A stretch of DNA of 64,000 bases from Oleisolibacter albus. Its GTDB lineage: Bacteria > Pseudomonadota > Alphaproteobacteria > Azospirillales > Azospirillaceae. Positions 18,352 through 27,520 of this stretch are shown here, piece by piece (position 1 is the stretch's first letter; the number at the start of each line of letters is the position of its first letter). The notes below the pieces were generated by a model. It was not told the DNA's origin and ran no database searches. It worked only from the letters and a program-made list of their open reading frames with translations. The position numbers were made by a program, and so were the translations under genes. The DNA is taken from NCBI RefSeq assembly GCF_003336875.1, contig NZ_QGNJ01000014.1, positions 58,869 to 122,868 on the forward strand, read 5' to 3'.

Positions 18352-19926
18352 ATGTCCCTTGCCCGTGCCATCGCCACTGTCGGCGGCATCACCATGGTGT
18401 CCCGCGTCGCCGGTTTCATCCGCGACTCGCTGATGGCCCGCATCCTGGGGGCGGGGCCGGAGGCCGACGCCTTCTTCGTGGCCTTCCGCCTGCCGAACCT
18501 GTTCCGTTCCCTGTTCGCGGAGGGCGCCTTCACCGCCGCCTTCCTGCCCCTGTTCAAGGGGGAGCTGCATGCCCACGGCCACGAGGGCGCCCGCCGGCTG
18601 GCCGAGGAGGCGCTTTCCATCATGGTCACGGTGCTGCTGGGCTTCAGCATCGTCATGTCGCTGGCCATGCCGGGCGTGGTGGCGGTGCTGGCCACCGGCT
18701 TCACCGACACGCCGGACCAGTTCCGGCTGGCGGTGTCGCTGTCGCAGGTCACCTTCTCGTACCTGACGCTGATCTCGCTGACGGCGCTGCTGGGTTCCAT
18801 CCTCAACGCGCTGGGCCGGTTCGGCCCGTTCGCCGCCGCCCCCATCCTGCTCAATCTGGTGCAGATCACCGGGCTGCTGCTGTGCCGGCCGCTGGGTGTG
18901 CCCGCCCATTGGATGCTGGCCTTCGGCGTGCCCGTGGCCGGTCTGGCCCAGCTGGTCTGGATGGTGCTGGCCTGCCGCCGTGCCGGCATGAACCTGCGCC
19001 TGCGCCGGCCGCGGCTGACGCCCAAGGTCAAGCGCCTGTTTGCCCTGCTGGCCCCGGGCATCCTGGGTGCCGGCGTCTATCAGTTCAACCTGCTGATCGG
19101 CACCAACCTGGCCTCCTGGCTGCCGGCGGGGTCGGTGTCCTGGCTGCAATATGCCGACCGGCTGAACCAGCTGCCCATGTCGGTCATCGGCGTGGCCGTG
19201 GGCACGGCGCTGCTGCCGCTGCTGTCGCAGAAGGTGCTGGAGGGGGACCGCGACGGCGTGCGGGAGGCCATGTCGCGCGGGCTGGAATTCGCCATGCTGC
19301 TGGGCCTGCCGGCCGCCGCCGCCCTGCTGGTGATCCCCGGCACCATCATCGATGTGGTGTTCCAGGGCGGCGCCTTCACCGCGGCGGCCGCCACGGGCAC
19401 CGCCAGTGCCCTGCAGGCCTACGCCATCGGCATCCCCGCCTTCATCGCCGCCAAGGTGCTGTCCGCCGCCTTCTTTGCCCGCCAGGACACGCGCGCCCCG
19501 GTGCGGGTGGCGGTGGTGGTGCTGCTGGCCAACATCGCCGTGTCGCTGAGCCTGATCGGCCCGCTGGGCCATGTGGGGCTGGCCCTGGCGCCCGGGCTGA
19601 CGGCCTGGCTCAATGTCGGCCTGCTGGCCTGGGGCCTGCACCGGCGCGGTCAGCTGGACATCGACCGCCGCTTCTGGTCGCGGCTGTGGCGCATCCTGCT
19701 GGCCGTGGCCGGCATGACCGCCGTGGCCTATGGCAGTGCCGTGGCGCTGCGGCCCTGGTTCGACTCCACCCGCCTGCCGGTGGAGGCCGCCGCCCTGCTG
19801 ATCGTCATCACCCTGTGCATGGCCGTCTATGGCGGCCTGTGCCTGCTGACCGGTGCCGCCCGTCCGGCCGAGGTCAAGGCCATCCTGCGCCGCCGGGCCA
19901 AGACCGCACCACCGCTGCCGGACTAA
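18352..19926 (+). CDS. murJ: Lipid II flippase MurJ (MviN)
   Basis: Polytopic inner-membrane flippase that moves lipid II to the periplasmic side for peptidoglycan synthesis. The 524-residue product starts with the MurJ signature ATVGGITMVSRVAGFIRDSLMA, then LGAGPEADAFFVAFRLPNLFRSLFAEGAF. Conserved charged cavity residues sit in these two blocks. About 14 hydrophobic segments are spread along the length. An internal region, SRGLEFAMLLGLPAA, is typical of helices 8-9. It follows glnD by 120 bp, across tandem hairpins. Confidence 0.95.
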   Translation: MSLARAIATVGGITMVSRVAGFIRDSLMARILGAGPEADAFFVAFRLPNLFRSLFAEGAFTAAFLPLFKGELHAHGHEGARRLAEEALSIMVTVLLGFSIVMSLAMPGVVAVLATGFTDTPDQFRLAVSLSQVTFSYLTLISLTALLGSILNALGRFGPFAAAPILLNLVQITGLLLCRPLGVPAHWMLAFGVPVAGLAQLVWMVLACRRAGMNLRLRRPRLTPKVKRLFALLAPGILGAGVYQFNLLIGTNLASWLPAGSVSWLQYADRLNQLPMSVIGVAVGTALLPLLSQKVLEGDRDGVREAMSRGLEFAMLLGLPAAAALLVIPGTIIDVVFQGGAFTAAAATGTASALQAYAIGIPAFIAAKVLSAAFFARQDTRAPVRVAVVVLLANIAVSLSLIGPLGHVGLALAPGLTAWLNVGLLAWGLHRRGQLDIDRRFWSRLWRILLAVAGMTAVAYGSAVALRPWFDSTRLPVEAAALLIVITLCMAVYGGLCLLTGAARPAEVKAILRRRAKTAPPLPD

Positions 19927-19935
19927 GGCGACCAC

Positions 19936-20096
19936 AGGCGACGCAAAGGCGACCCTAACGCGACGCAAAGGCGACAAAGGTGACATCGGGCGTTTTGCAT
20001 GTCGCCTGACAGAGTCTTGATTGCATTAGGTTATTTTTCCTTAAGTTGACAAAGGTGACAGATTTTGGCCCCCGTCGCCTTTGGTGCGTTTGTCGC
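19936..20096. repeat. Cluster of AAAGGYGAC repeats with an inverted copy
   Basis: The 455-bp gap between murJ and trpS holds a family of short repeats. Copies are GCGACGCAAAGGCGAC at 19938-19953 and 19960-19975, AAAGGTGAC ending at 19984, GTTGACAAAGGTGAC at 20045-20059, and an inverted copy GTCGCCTTTGGTGCG starting at 20074. Read on the minus strand the units translate as VTFV/VAFA-type repeats in a 60-codon open frame with no coding support. The middle of the region (20010-20070) is AT-rich and could hold a promoter. I see no gene in the rest of the gap. Confidence 0.6.
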
Positions 20097-20381
20097 ATTG
20101 ATCCGTCTGTGACGGCGTTTGTTTTCACCCTGTCCAAGATCCGCGCACCCCGAGGATGCGGACCGCATCATGGCAGAAAATAGGATTTTTGTCCATTTGC
20201 CGGAGGCGGCATGGGAGACACGGGCCGGGCGCGCGGACGGGCCGGGCCGGGGTCCCGGCCATGCCTGGCGGGTCCAGCGGACGGGGCCGGGCGGTGGCTT
20301 GACCGGGTCGGGCGGCGGGGCCATACCTCTGGGTCCCTGCCCGCCCTCCATAAGCGGGCTTTCTTCAGAGGCTTATCCGTG

Positions 20382-21383
20382 ATGAACCGCATCTTCTCGG
20401 GCATGCAGCCCACCCGTCAGCTCCACCTCGGCAACTATCTGGGGGCGTTGAAGAACTGGGTGGCCTTGCAGAAGGACTATGAGTGCGTTTTCTGCGTGGT
20501 GGATCTGCACGCCATCACTATCGACCACACGCCCGACGTCCTGCGCGAGAATATCCGCGAGGTGACGGCCGCCTATATCGCCGCCGGCATCGATCCCGAG
20601 AAGAACATCCTGTTCAACCAGTCGGCCGTGCCGGGCCATGCCGAGCTGAACTGGATCCTGGCCTGCCACACGCCGCTGGGCTGGCTGAACCGCATGACCC
20701 AGTTCAAGGAGAAGGCGGGCAAACACCGCGACAACGCCGTGCTGGGCCTTTATGCCTATCCCGTGCTGATGGCCGCCGACATCCTGCTGTACAAGGCCAC
20801 CCATGTGCCGGTGGGCGAGGACCAGAAGCAGCATCTGGAACTGGCCCGCGATATCGCCGGTGCCTTCAACCGCTATTACGGCAAGGAGGATTTCTTCCCC
20901 CTGCCCGAGCCGCAGATCATGGGCGAGGCCACCCGCATCATGTCGCTGCGCGACGGCACCAAGAAGATGTCGAAGTCGGACGAGAGCGAGTACAGCCGCA
21001 TCAACCTGACCGACGATGCCGACACCATCGCCCTGAAGTTCCGCAAGGCCAAGACCGACCCCGAGCCGCTGCCGGAGACGGTGGAGGATCTGGAGAAGCG
21101 GCCGGAGGCCAACAATCTCGTCACCATCTATGCCGCCCTGACCGACAGCACCCGCCAGCAGGTGCTGGCCCAGCATGCCGGCAGCCAGTTCAGCGGCTTC
21201 AAGTCCGCCCTGGTGGAGGTGGCCGTGGCCAAGCTGGCCCCGATCAGCGCCGAGATGAACCGGCTGCTGGCCGACAAGGGCGAGATCGACCGCATCCTGA
21301 AGCGGGGCGCCGAGCGGGCCGGTGCCATCGCCGACCAGACGGTGGCCGAGGTCAAGGACATCGTCGGCCTGCTGCGGGTCTGA
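20382..21383 (+). CDS. trpS: Tryptophanyl-tRNA synthetase
   Basis: Class Ic aminoacyl-tRNA synthetase charging tRNA-Trp. The 333 residues match the compact bacterial TrpRS. The start at 20382 gives the family N-terminus [19 protein letters not shown], with the HIGH-equivalent HLGN at residues 15-18. The second ATP-binding loop is KMSKS at 195-199. Other landmarks are VVDLHAIT and [23 protein letters not shown], the tryptophan pocket region. The longer open frame to 20211 is GC-rich filler and is not expected to be translated. Confidence 0.96.
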   Translation: MNRIFSGMQPTRQLHLGNYLGALKNWVALQKDYECVFCVVDLHAITIDHTPDVLRENIREVTAAYIAAGIDPEKNILFNQSAVPGHAELNWILACHTPLGWLNRMTQFKEKAGKHRDNAVLGLYAYPVLMAADILLYKATHVPVGEDQKQHLELARDIAGAFNRYYGKEDFFPLPEPQIMGEATRIMSLRDGTKKMSKSDESEYSRINLTDDADTIALKFRKAKTDPEPLPETVEDLEKRPEANNLVTIYAALTDSTRQQVLAQHAGSQFSGFKSALVEVAVAKLAPISAEMNRLLADKGEIDRILKRGAERAGAIADQTVAEVKDIVGLLRV

Positions 21384-21390
21384 TCGCGGC

Positions 21391-21418
21391 GGCCGGTGAT
21401 CCCGACCGGTCACCGGCC
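21391..21418 (+). terminator. Hairpin after trpS
   Basis: Nine-bp arms GGCCGGTGA and TCACCGGCC flank a 10-nt loop shortly after the trpS stop. A C/T-rich stretch follows, with no clean T-run. Confidence 0.45.
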
Positions 21419-21557
21419 GTCCGGTTTCCCCTTCCGATAGAGGTGGTTCCCTTTTCCACACTCCTGTAGATTGCCCCCTGGGGGCAGCCGCGCGCCTGCC
21501 GGTGCCCGAGCCGGGCCGGAACGGGGCAAGAGCGGGGCAAGAACAGGGGAGGGGGAG

Positions 21558-22511
21558 ATGGGCGCTCAGGCATGGCGTGCCGCGGGAACGGCGGCCCTGA
21601 TGCTGGTCATGGTGCTGCTGGGCGGCTGCCGCAGCCCGGCCCTGGTGGGGGCGCCGGAACCGCTGATGACGGCGGATGAGCTGGAAGCCAGCCTGAAACC
21701 CTATCTCGGCCCCGATGTGGTCACCACCTATCAGGGCAAGAGCGGCGCGGACCAGACCAATTACCGCGACCAGGTGATCTATGCCCGCATCGCCGTCATC
21801 GATGCCCGCTTCAAGGCGTTCCTCACCGGGCTGGGGGTGGAGAGCAAGAGCTTCGGCATCGGTGCCGATGCCGCGGTGATCGGGCTGAACACCGGGTCCG
21901 TGCTGTCCGGCGGGGAGACCGCCAAGAACATCCTCAGCGGCCTGGCCGGCGCCGTCACCGGCATCAAGGGGTCAGTCGACAAGAACGCCTTCTACGACCA
22001 GACGGTGCCGACCCTGGTCAGCCAGATGGTGGCCAGCCGGCGTGAGGTGCTGGCCGGCATGCTGGGCAAGATGCAGACGGCCAATTACACGCTGGTCGAG
22101 GCCCTGATCGACCTGGAGGGCTATGAATTCGCCGGCAGCTTCGCCGGTGCCCTGCAACAGATCGGCCAGAAGGCCGGCAACCAGCTGCAGGTGGCCGAGG
22201 CCCGGCTGCAGCAGCTGGCGACCACGCGGCTGCAGGCCAGCGACGTGGCGCCCGACCAGATCCAGGCCCGTGCCGCCCTGGCCGGCCGCATCCAGGGGCT
22301 GACCGGACCGCAGGCCATCGCCGCCGTGAAGCAGGCGGCCACGCTGCCGGCCTTCAGCGCCACGGTCCAGCAGGCGCAGCAGGCCGGGGCCGACCCCGCC
22401 AGCGAGACCGGGGCGCGGGCCCTGCTGAAGCTGCTGCTGAGCGACGCCTTCGCCAGCACCGGCACGCTGGCCCAGCTGACCGGCATCATCAATGGCGTCA
22501 GCGCGCCGTAA
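21558..22511 (+). CDS. Predicted lipoprotein of unknown function
   Basis: 317-residue exported protein. Its type II signal peptide (GTAALMLVMVLLGGCRS) has a lipobox L-G-G-C, so the mature protein should start at that cysteine and be lipid-anchored. The residue after Cys is Arg rather than Asp, which does not indicate inner-membrane retention. The mature part is mainly helical, with Ala/Gln-rich segments near the C-terminus (QAGNQLQVAEARLQQLATTR). I do not recognise a named domain. GGGGGAG directly precedes the ATG at 21558, and this sets the start. A 63-codon gene follows after 10 bp, so the two are probably co-transcribed. Confidence 0.75.
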   Translation: MGAQAWRAAGTAALMLVMVLLGGCRSPALVGAPEPLMTADELEASLKPYLGPDVVTTYQGKSGADQTNYRDQVIYARIAVIDARFKAFLTGLGVESKSFGIGADAAVIGLNTGSVLSGGETAKNILSGLAGAVTGIKGSVDKNAFYDQTVPTLVSQMVASRREVLAGMLGKMQTANYTLVEALIDLEGYEFAGSFAGALQQIGQKAGNQLQVAEARLQQLATTRLQASDVAPDQIQARAALAGRIQGLTGPQAIAAVKQAATLPAFSATVQQAQQAGADPASETGARALLKLLLSDAFASTGTLAQLTGIINGVSAP

Positions 22512-22521
22512 GGAGGGAACC

Positions 22522-22713
22522 ATGGCCGGGGATGCGGGTGTGCTGCCGTTGAAGAAGGTATGGGTGGTGGACGGGGCGGCGGCCGAGGCCGACGTTCAGG
22601 CCCAGGCCCAGCAGGTCCGGGACCTGGGCTGGCAGAGCGTGACGGTGTTTCCGCCCTCCGCGGAAACTCGGCAGAGCTGGGTCATCGTCGGCGAGGGCTT
22701 CGCCGTGGGCTGA
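22522..22713 (+). CDS. Small hypothetical protein (63 aa)
   Basis: Short cytoplasmic protein starting 10 bp after the lipoprotein gene, with AAGGAGGGAACC before the ATG at 22522. It has a plain alpha/beta look (KKVWVVDGAAAEADVQAQAQQVRDLGW, then SVTVFPP and SWVIVGEGFAVG). I do not recognise the family. The strong ribosome binding site and tight spacing support it as real. Confidence 0.6.
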   Translation: MAGDAGVLPLKKVWVVDGAAAEADVQAQAQQVRDLGWQSVTVFPPSAETRQSWVIVGEGFAVG

Positions 22714-22966
22714 TGCCCGCGGTCTCCGGGGATCGCATGTTGCCTGGGCACACGGCCGGGGCACACGCAGGACACGGACCGGGGGGCACAGACGGGCGCG
22801 GACGGGCCTGCTGCCGGCCCGCGTTTCTTCGCATTCCAGAGACGGGGCCGTGGTCCGTGTTTTCCGTGGGCATGGTCGGTGTTCTGCAGGGCTGATCCAG
22901 GGGCAGAGAACCGGGGGAGCGCCGCGCGTGGGCGACCGGGATGGTGGGGGACGGGGATGCCCGCGG

Positions 22967-23106
22967 CCCCCGGGTTCCCGCCTGCGCGGGAACGACGCGG
23001 TTCCCCCCCCACGCTCTGTCCCGCCCGGGAATGATGCGGGTCCAGAGCACAGCGCGACCGAAGGGGCGGCGGCGGGCGGTCCGGGTTCCCGCCTGCGCGG
23101 GGCGCG
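22967..23106. repeat. REP-like GGTTCCCGCCTGCGCGGGAAC elements
   Basis: The 480-bp gap between the 63-codon gene and pcp has no gene. It holds an intact palindromic element with arms GTTCCCGC (22974-22981) and GCGGGAAC (22986-22993) and a decayed copy at 23081-23100, both preceded by GGGC/CCGG-rich sequence. A related TCCCGCCCGGGAATGATGCGG lies between them. Such elements are widespread extragenic repeats in proteobacteria. Confidence 0.65.
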
Positions 23107-23195
23107 AGGCGTGGGAGACGGATCGGGACCGGGGATGACGGGCCATGGCGGTGCGGGTTTGACAGGCGGGGGTGTCCATGCCCAAGCTGAGGCCC

Positions 23196-23822
23196 ATGTC
23201 CGCCCTGCTCGTCACCGGCTTCGAGCCGTTCCTCACCCATGACCGCAACCCCAGCGCCCTGCTGGCCCAGACCCTGGACGGCCAGAGTATCGGCGGCCAC
23301 CCCGTGGCCGGGCTGACCCTGCCGGTCACCTATGCCGGTGCCGCGCCACGGTTGCAGCAGGCCATCGAGGCCATGCGCCCGGCGGCGGTGGTGATGTTCG
23401 GATTGGCCTACGAGACCGACTGCATCCGGCCCGAGCGGCTGGCGCTGAACCTGGACGACGCCACGGCCGCCGACAATGACGGGGAGAGCCGGCGCAACCG
23501 GCCCATCGATCCGGCCGGCCCGCTGGGCTATTGGTCGAGCCTGCCGCTGGACCGGCTGGCCGACCGGCTGGGGAGGGCGGGCTTTCCGGTCAAGATCAGC
23601 CGCGATGCCGGCGGCTATCTCTGCAACCATCTGTTCTTCCGCACCCGGCACTGGCTGGAGGAACGGGGGCGGCCCATCCCGGCCGGCTTCATCCATCTGC
23701 CGCCGCTGCCCGACGGCATCAAGCCGGAGGATCGCGGCCACCGCAGCGGCATGGATCTCGACCGGCAGCTGACGGCGGCCCGGCTGGTGCTGGAGACACT
23801 GGCGGAGCGGGCGGAGGTTTGA
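23196..23822 (+). CDS. pcp: Pyroglutamyl-peptidase I
   Basis: Cysteine peptidase (family C15) removing N-terminal pyroglutamate. From the ATG at 23196 the product has 208 residues, near the usual 200-215, and begins MSALLVTGFEPF as the family does. The catalytic Cys lies in AGGYLCNHLFF and the catalytic His in GFIHLPPLP. The position of the usual catalytic Glu corresponds to PERLALNLDDA. GAGG lies before this ATG; alternatives at 23172 (GTG) or 23178 (ATG) add a few residues. The enzyme is cytosolic. Confidence 0.88.
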   Translation: MSALLVTGFEPFLTHDRNPSALLAQTLDGQSIGGHPVAGLTLPVTYAGAAPRLQQAIEAMRPAAVVMFGLAYETDCIRPERLALNLDDATAADNDGESRRNRPIDPAGPLGYWSSLPLDRLADRLGRAGFPVKISRDAGGYLCNHLFFRTRHWLEERGRPIPAGFIHLPPLPDGIKPEDRGHRSGMDLDRQLTAARLVLETLAERAEV

Positions 23823-23986
23823 GGGGCTGGCGGCCGGATGCCGTCGGGTAACGGCGATGCCGGCCCGAAGACGGCCCGATGCCGGGCAGGGCTGGCGACC
23901 GCCCGTGCCGGTGGTGACTTTTCTGCTTTGGGGCCGTTGTTTCCAAGGGTACTCTCAGCCCGTCTTCTCCGCCGTTCCCCGGGTCC

Positions 23987-24907
23987 ATGCAGGTCTATCT
24001 CCCGATCGCCGAGATCTCGGTCAACGCCTTGCTTCTCCTGGCCCTCGGCGGCGGGGTGGGGTTCCTCTCCGGCCTGTTCGGCGTCGGCGGCGGTTTCCTG
24101 ATGACGCCGCTGCTGATCTTCATCGGGGTGCCGCCGGCCGTGGCCGTGGGCACCCAGGCCAACCAGTTGGTCGGGGCCAGCGTGTCCGGCGTGCTGGCCC
24201 ATTGGCGCCGCAACAATGTGGACGTCCGGCTGGGCAGCGTCATGCTGGTGGGGGGCGTGCTGGGCACCAGCTTCGGCGTCTGGCTGTTCGGCGTGCTGCA
24301 GCAGCTGGGCCATATCGACCTGGTGATCTCGCTCTCCTACGTGTTCTTCCTGGGCACGGTCAGCCTGCTGATGCTGTGGGAAAGCGTGGGCGCCCTGATC
24401 CGCGGCCGGATCAAGGCGGCGGCCCCGCGCAAGCTGCACCACCACACCTGGCTGCACGGTCTGCCGCTGAAGATGCGGTTCCCGCGCTCGCGGCTCTATA
24501 TCTCGGCCCTGCTGCCGATGCTGATCGGCTTCGTCGGCGGCCTGCTGGTGGCCATCATGGGCATCGGCGGCGGCTTCCTGCTGGTGCCGGCCATGATCTA
24601 CATCCTGGGCATGCCGACGGCGCTGGTGGCCGGCACCTCGCTGTTCCAGATCATCTTCTCCACCGGCATCGCCGCCTTCCTGCAGGCGACCAGCAACCAG
24701 ACCGTCGATGTGGTGCTGGCCATGCTGCTGCTGGTGGGCGGGGTCATCGGCGCCCAGTTCGGCACCCGCGCCGGCACGCGGCTGCGCGGCGAGCAGGCCC
24801 GCGCCCTGCTGGCGCTGATGGTGCTGGCCGTGGCGGCCAAGCTGGCGGTCGATCTGATCGTGCGGCCGGAGGACCTGTACAGCATCACCCGCCCGGTGTC
24901 GCCGTGA
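23987..24907 (+). CDS. TauE/SafE-family sulfite/organosulfonate exporter-like permease
   Basis: 306-residue inner-membrane protein with the two-fold TauE/SafE repeat. GLFGVGGGFLMTPLLIFIGVPPAVAVGTQAN near the N-terminus is mirrored by AIMGIGGGFLLVPAMIYILGMPTALVAGTSL in the second half, with a soluble His-rich linker (PRKLHHHTWLHGL) between. Family members move sulfite, sulfoacetate or other small anions. The next gene (TIGR02186) overlaps its stop by 4 bp (GTGA), and a Usp gene follows. This trio recurs in alphaproteobacteria. Confidence 0.88.
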   Translation: MQVYLPIAEISVNALLLLALGGGVGFLSGLFGVGGGFLMTPLLIFIGVPPAVAVGTQANQLVGASVSGVLAHWRRNNVDVRLGSVMLVGGVLGTSFGVWLFGVLQQLGHIDLVISLSYVFFLGTVSLLMLWESVGALIRGRIKAAAPRKLHHHTWLHGLPLKMRFPRSRLYISALLPMLIGFVGGLLVAIMGIGGGFLLVPAMIYILGMPTALVAGTSLFQIIFSTGIAAFLQATSNQTVDVVLAMLLLVGGVIGAQFGTRAGTRLRGEQARALLALMVLAVAAKLAVDLIVRPEDLYSITRPVSP

Positions 24908-25692
24908 GCGGGGCCGTGCTGCACCTCCGGGCCCGGCCCTGCCTGTCCGCGGCCCTGCTGGCCTGTCTGGGCCTGTGCCTGGCCAGCCTGTGGCTGCTGG
25001 TGCGCGAGGCGCGGGCGCAGGCGCTGGTGGCCGACCTGTCGGAGCATCTGGTGGCCATCACCACCGGCTTCACCGGCACCGACGTGGTGCTGTTCGGCGC
25101 CGTGGACGGGCCGGGGGCGGTGGCGCTGGTGGTGCAGGGGCCGGAAGCCCCGGTCAGCGTGCGGCGCAAGGGCCGCGTCGCCGGCATCTGGGTCAACACC
25201 GAGGAGATGGAGTTCGACCGGGTCCCGGCCTATTACAGCCTGGCCCTGTCGCAGACGCTGGAGGAGATGGCGCCGCCCGCCGTGCTGCAGCGGCACGAGA
25301 TCGGGCTGGACCATGTGCGGCTGGTGCCGAAGCACCCCACCAGCGCCGAGGAGGTGGCGGCGTTCCGGGCGGCGCTGATCCGCAACAAGCAGCGCGACGG
25401 GCTTTATTCCACGGCACCGCAGGATATCGTCTTCCTGGGCCAGCGCCTGTTCAGCACCCGCATCCATTTTCCGGCCAATGTGCCCACCGGCACCTATATG
25501 GCCAGTGTGTTCCTGATCCGCGACGGCGATGTGGTCAGCGCCCAGACCACACCGCTGACCGTGTCGAAGATCGGCTTTTCCGCCAGCGTGTCCGACTATG
25601 CCCAGCGCTATGGCATGGTCTATGCCGTCGTCGCCATCCTGCTGGCCGTCAGCGCCGGCTGGCTGGCGGGGGTGATCTTCCGCAAATCCTGA
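24904..25692 (+). CDS. TIGR02186-family membrane-anchored protein
   Basis: 262-residue protein. The N-terminal hydrophobic segment (about 10-35) is followed by a beta-rich extracytoplasmic body (LVADLSEHLVAITTGFTGTDVVLFGAVDG) and a C-terminal helix (MVYAVVAILLAVSAGWLAGVIF). This is the layout of TIGR02186, an alphaproteobacterial family of unknown function found beside TauE/SafE permeases. Translation starts at GTG, overlapping the permease stop, so the two are coupled and probably form one transport unit. The open frame continues upstream to 23857, but that part is antisense-like filler over tauE. Confidence 0.85.
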   Translation: MSGAVLHLRARPCLSAALLACLGLCLASLWLLVREARAQALVADLSEHLVAITTGFTGTDVVLFGAVDGPGAVALVVQGPEAPVSVRRKGRVAGIWVNTEEMEFDRVPAYYSLALSQTLEEMAPPAVLQRHEIGLDHVRLVPKHPTSAEEVAAFRAALIRNKQRDGLYSTAPQDIVFLGQRLFSTRIHFPANVPTGTYMASVFLIRDGDVVSAQTTPLTVSKIGFSASVSDYAQRYGMVYAVVAILLAVSAGWLAGVIFRKS

Positions 25693-25720
25693 TGATGTCT
25701 GTCGCCCGGAGGGCCGCGCC

Positions 25721-26197
25721 ATGAGCCTGGAACCGCATCAGCGCATTTTCCTGGTCGTCGTCGACGATACCGAGGAGATGAGCGTAGCCCTGCACTATGC
25801 CGCCCGCCGCGCCCGCAATTCCGGCGGCCGCGTGGCCCTGCTCTATGTCATCGAGCCCGGCGAGCTGCAGCAATGGGGCGCCATCGAGGAGCTGATGAAG
25901 CAGGAGCAGCGCGAGGAGGCCGAGCAGCTGCTGAACCGGCTGGCCAAGGACGTGGTGGACATCGCCGGGACCATGCCCGCCCTCTATATCCGTGAGGGCA
26001 ACCGCCAGCCCGAGCTGTTCCAGCTGATCCAGGAGGAACCCTCGATCTCCATCCTGGTGCTGGCCGCCGGCACCGGCCGGGCCGGGCCGGGACCCCTGGT
26101 CAGCTACATTGTCGGCCAGATGTCCGGGTCGCTGCGCATCCCCGTCACCATCGTGCCGGGCGGGTTGTCGGATGCGCAGCTGGACGCCATCACCTGA
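25721..26197 (+). CDS. Universal stress protein (UspA family)
   Basis: 158-residue cytoplasmic protein with one Usp domain. It starts RIFLVVVDDTEEMSVALHYAARRA (first strand and helix) and ends with the nucleotide-binding loop region LVLAAGTGRAGPGP followed by LRIPVTIVPGGL. The loop only partly fits the ATP-binding G-2x-G-9x-G(S/T) pattern. It is the third gene of the TauE/SafE-TIGR02186-Usp group, separated by 28 bp. Confidence 0.85.
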   Translation: MSLEPHQRIFLVVVDDTEEMSVALHYAARRARNSGGRVALLYVIEPGELQQWGAIEELMKQEQREEAEQLLNRLAKDVVDIAGTMPALYIREGNRQPELFQLIQEEPSISILVLAAGTGRAGPGPLVSYIVGQMSGSLRIPVTIVPGGLSDAQLDAIT

Positions 26198-26205
26198 TCC
26201 CGCCT

Positions 26206-26232
26206 GCCCGCGCCGACGCCGCTGGCGCGGGC
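26206..26232 (+). terminator. Hairpin after the usp gene
   Basis: Perfect nine-bp arms GCCCGCGCC (26206-26214) and GGCGCGGGC (26224-26232) lie eight bases after the stop codon. No T-run follows. Confidence 0.45.
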
Positions 26233-26234
26233 GC

Positions 26235-26262
26235 GTGTGACAAGCGGTGGGTGTGACAAGCG
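26235..26262. repeat. 16-bp tandem repeat GTGTGACAAGCG
   Basis: GTGTGACAAGCG occurs at 26235-26246 and again at 26251-26262, 16 bp apart, in the promoter region of the RTX gene. Confidence 0.6.
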
Positions 26263-26436
26263 CCGGCTCATCCCTCCGTCCGCTTGGCAGCCTCTCCGCA
26301 GGGGGTGCCCCCCTCCATCCGCTCCGCCCCTTCGCCCTAATCGCAATTGGGTTTTTACGGTTTGTAAACGACTCTCGGAAGCGGCGGGCCTGCCACCATC
26401 GGGACACCCCGCCAGCGGAACGGGAGGGGCGTCATC

Positions 26437-27375
26437 ATGGTGAAATGGTACGGAAGCGGCCGCGCCGATGTGAAGCTGGGCACCGCCGGCGCGGACACGC
26501 TGTGGGGGCAGGGGGGCGATGACCGGCTGGATGGCGGGGCCGGCAATGACGTGCTCTATGGCGGCGACGGCAACGACACGCTGACCGGCGGCGAGGGCAG
26601 CGACAGCCTCTATGGCGGGGCGGGCGACGACCGGCTGGATGGCGGCGATGACGCCTATGGCGCCACCAACCACCTGTATGGCGGCACGGGCAACGACACC
26701 TATGTGCTGCCGGTGCTGGAATACCGGGGCGAGGATACCGTCGTCACCATCATCCATGAACGGGCCGGCGAGGGCACCGACACCGTGATCTACCAGGGCG
26801 GAGAGGAGTTCATCCTGGCGGACGATGTGGCGGTGGAGAACATCGTCATGACCGCCGGCTATCGGGTGGGCGGTAACGGACTGGACAATGAGATCCGCGG
26901 CAGCGCCGACGACAATTTCATCGATGGCGGCGCCGGCAACGACCGGCTGTTCGGCAATGGCGGTCATGATGAGCTGTTCGGTGGGGCAGGCAAGGATGAT
27001 CTCAATGGCGGCGCCGGGGCGGACGAGCTGACCGGCGGCGCCGGGGCCGACCGCTTCTGGTTCTTCAAGACCGCCGACAGCACGGCGGCGGCTCCCGACA
27101 TCCTCTGGGATTTCGATGCGGCCGGCGGCGACCGCATCGCCTTCGGCGCCTTCGATGCCAATACCAGCCTGGCCGGAACCCAGAAGTTCCAGTTTGTCGG
27201 CGCGCTGGCCGGCGGGGCGGAGACGCTGGCGGCCGGACAGATGGGCACCCACTATGACGCGGCCCTGGACGCCACCTTCCTCTATGGCAACACCGGCGGC
27301 GATGCCCGGCCGGAGTTCATGGTGCAGCTGGCCGGGCACGTGACGCTGACGGCCGGCAGCTTCCTCTGGGCCTAG
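26437..27375 (+). CDS. RTX (hemolysin-type calcium-binding repeat) protein
   Basis: 312-residue protein dominated by glycine-rich nonapeptides of the GGxGxDxLx type. About five lie at residues 20-90 (GGAGNDVLYGGDGNDTLTGG) and about five at 150-205 (GGAGNDRLFGNGGHDELFGG). A non-repeat beta segment lies between the blocks. The C-terminal 100 residues (DRFWFFKTADSTAAAPDILWDF onward) form the usual RTX C-terminal module that carries the type I secretion signal. Calcium-dependent folding outside the cell is expected. No type I ABC exporter or TolC is nearby. GGGAGG precedes the ATG. No catalytic domain was seen, so it may be a surface or matrix protein. Confidence 0.85.
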   Translation: MVKWYGSGRADVKLGTAGADTLWGQGGDDRLDGGAGNDVLYGGDGNDTLTGGEGSDSLYGGAGDDRLDGGDDAYGATNHLYGGTGNDTYVLPVLEYRGEDTVVTIIHERAGEGTDTVIYQGGEEFILADDVAVENIVMTAGYRVGGNGLDNEIRGSADDNFIDGGAGNDRLFGNGGHDELFGGAGKDDLNGGAGADELTGGAGADRFWFFKTADSTAAAPDILWDFDAAGGDRIAFGAFDANTSLAGTQKFQFVGALAGGAETLAAGQMGTHYDAALDATFLYGNTGGDARPEFMVQLAGHVTLTAGSFLWA

Positions 27376-27520
27376 GCGCAAGCCCGTGCCCCGGCCGGGC
27401 GGACCTGGGACAGGGAGGCGCAGGCGGCGGGCGGCGAAAAGGGTGCAGGACCGCTGACGCGGGCGCGCGGGCACGCTATGCTCCGCGCCCGATCCCCTTC
27501 CGCAGCCCCGTGGCCTTCCG

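Noticed and set aside
14830..19986. A 1,718-codon open frame on the minus strand across glnD and murJ
   Set aside because: It is a high-GC shadow frame (Gly/Gln/His/Arg-rich, no domain) antisense to well-recognised genes.
22967..23106. CRISPR-like repeats
   Set aside because: Only two palindromic copies with unequal spacing and one decayed; they fit extragenic REP-type elements.
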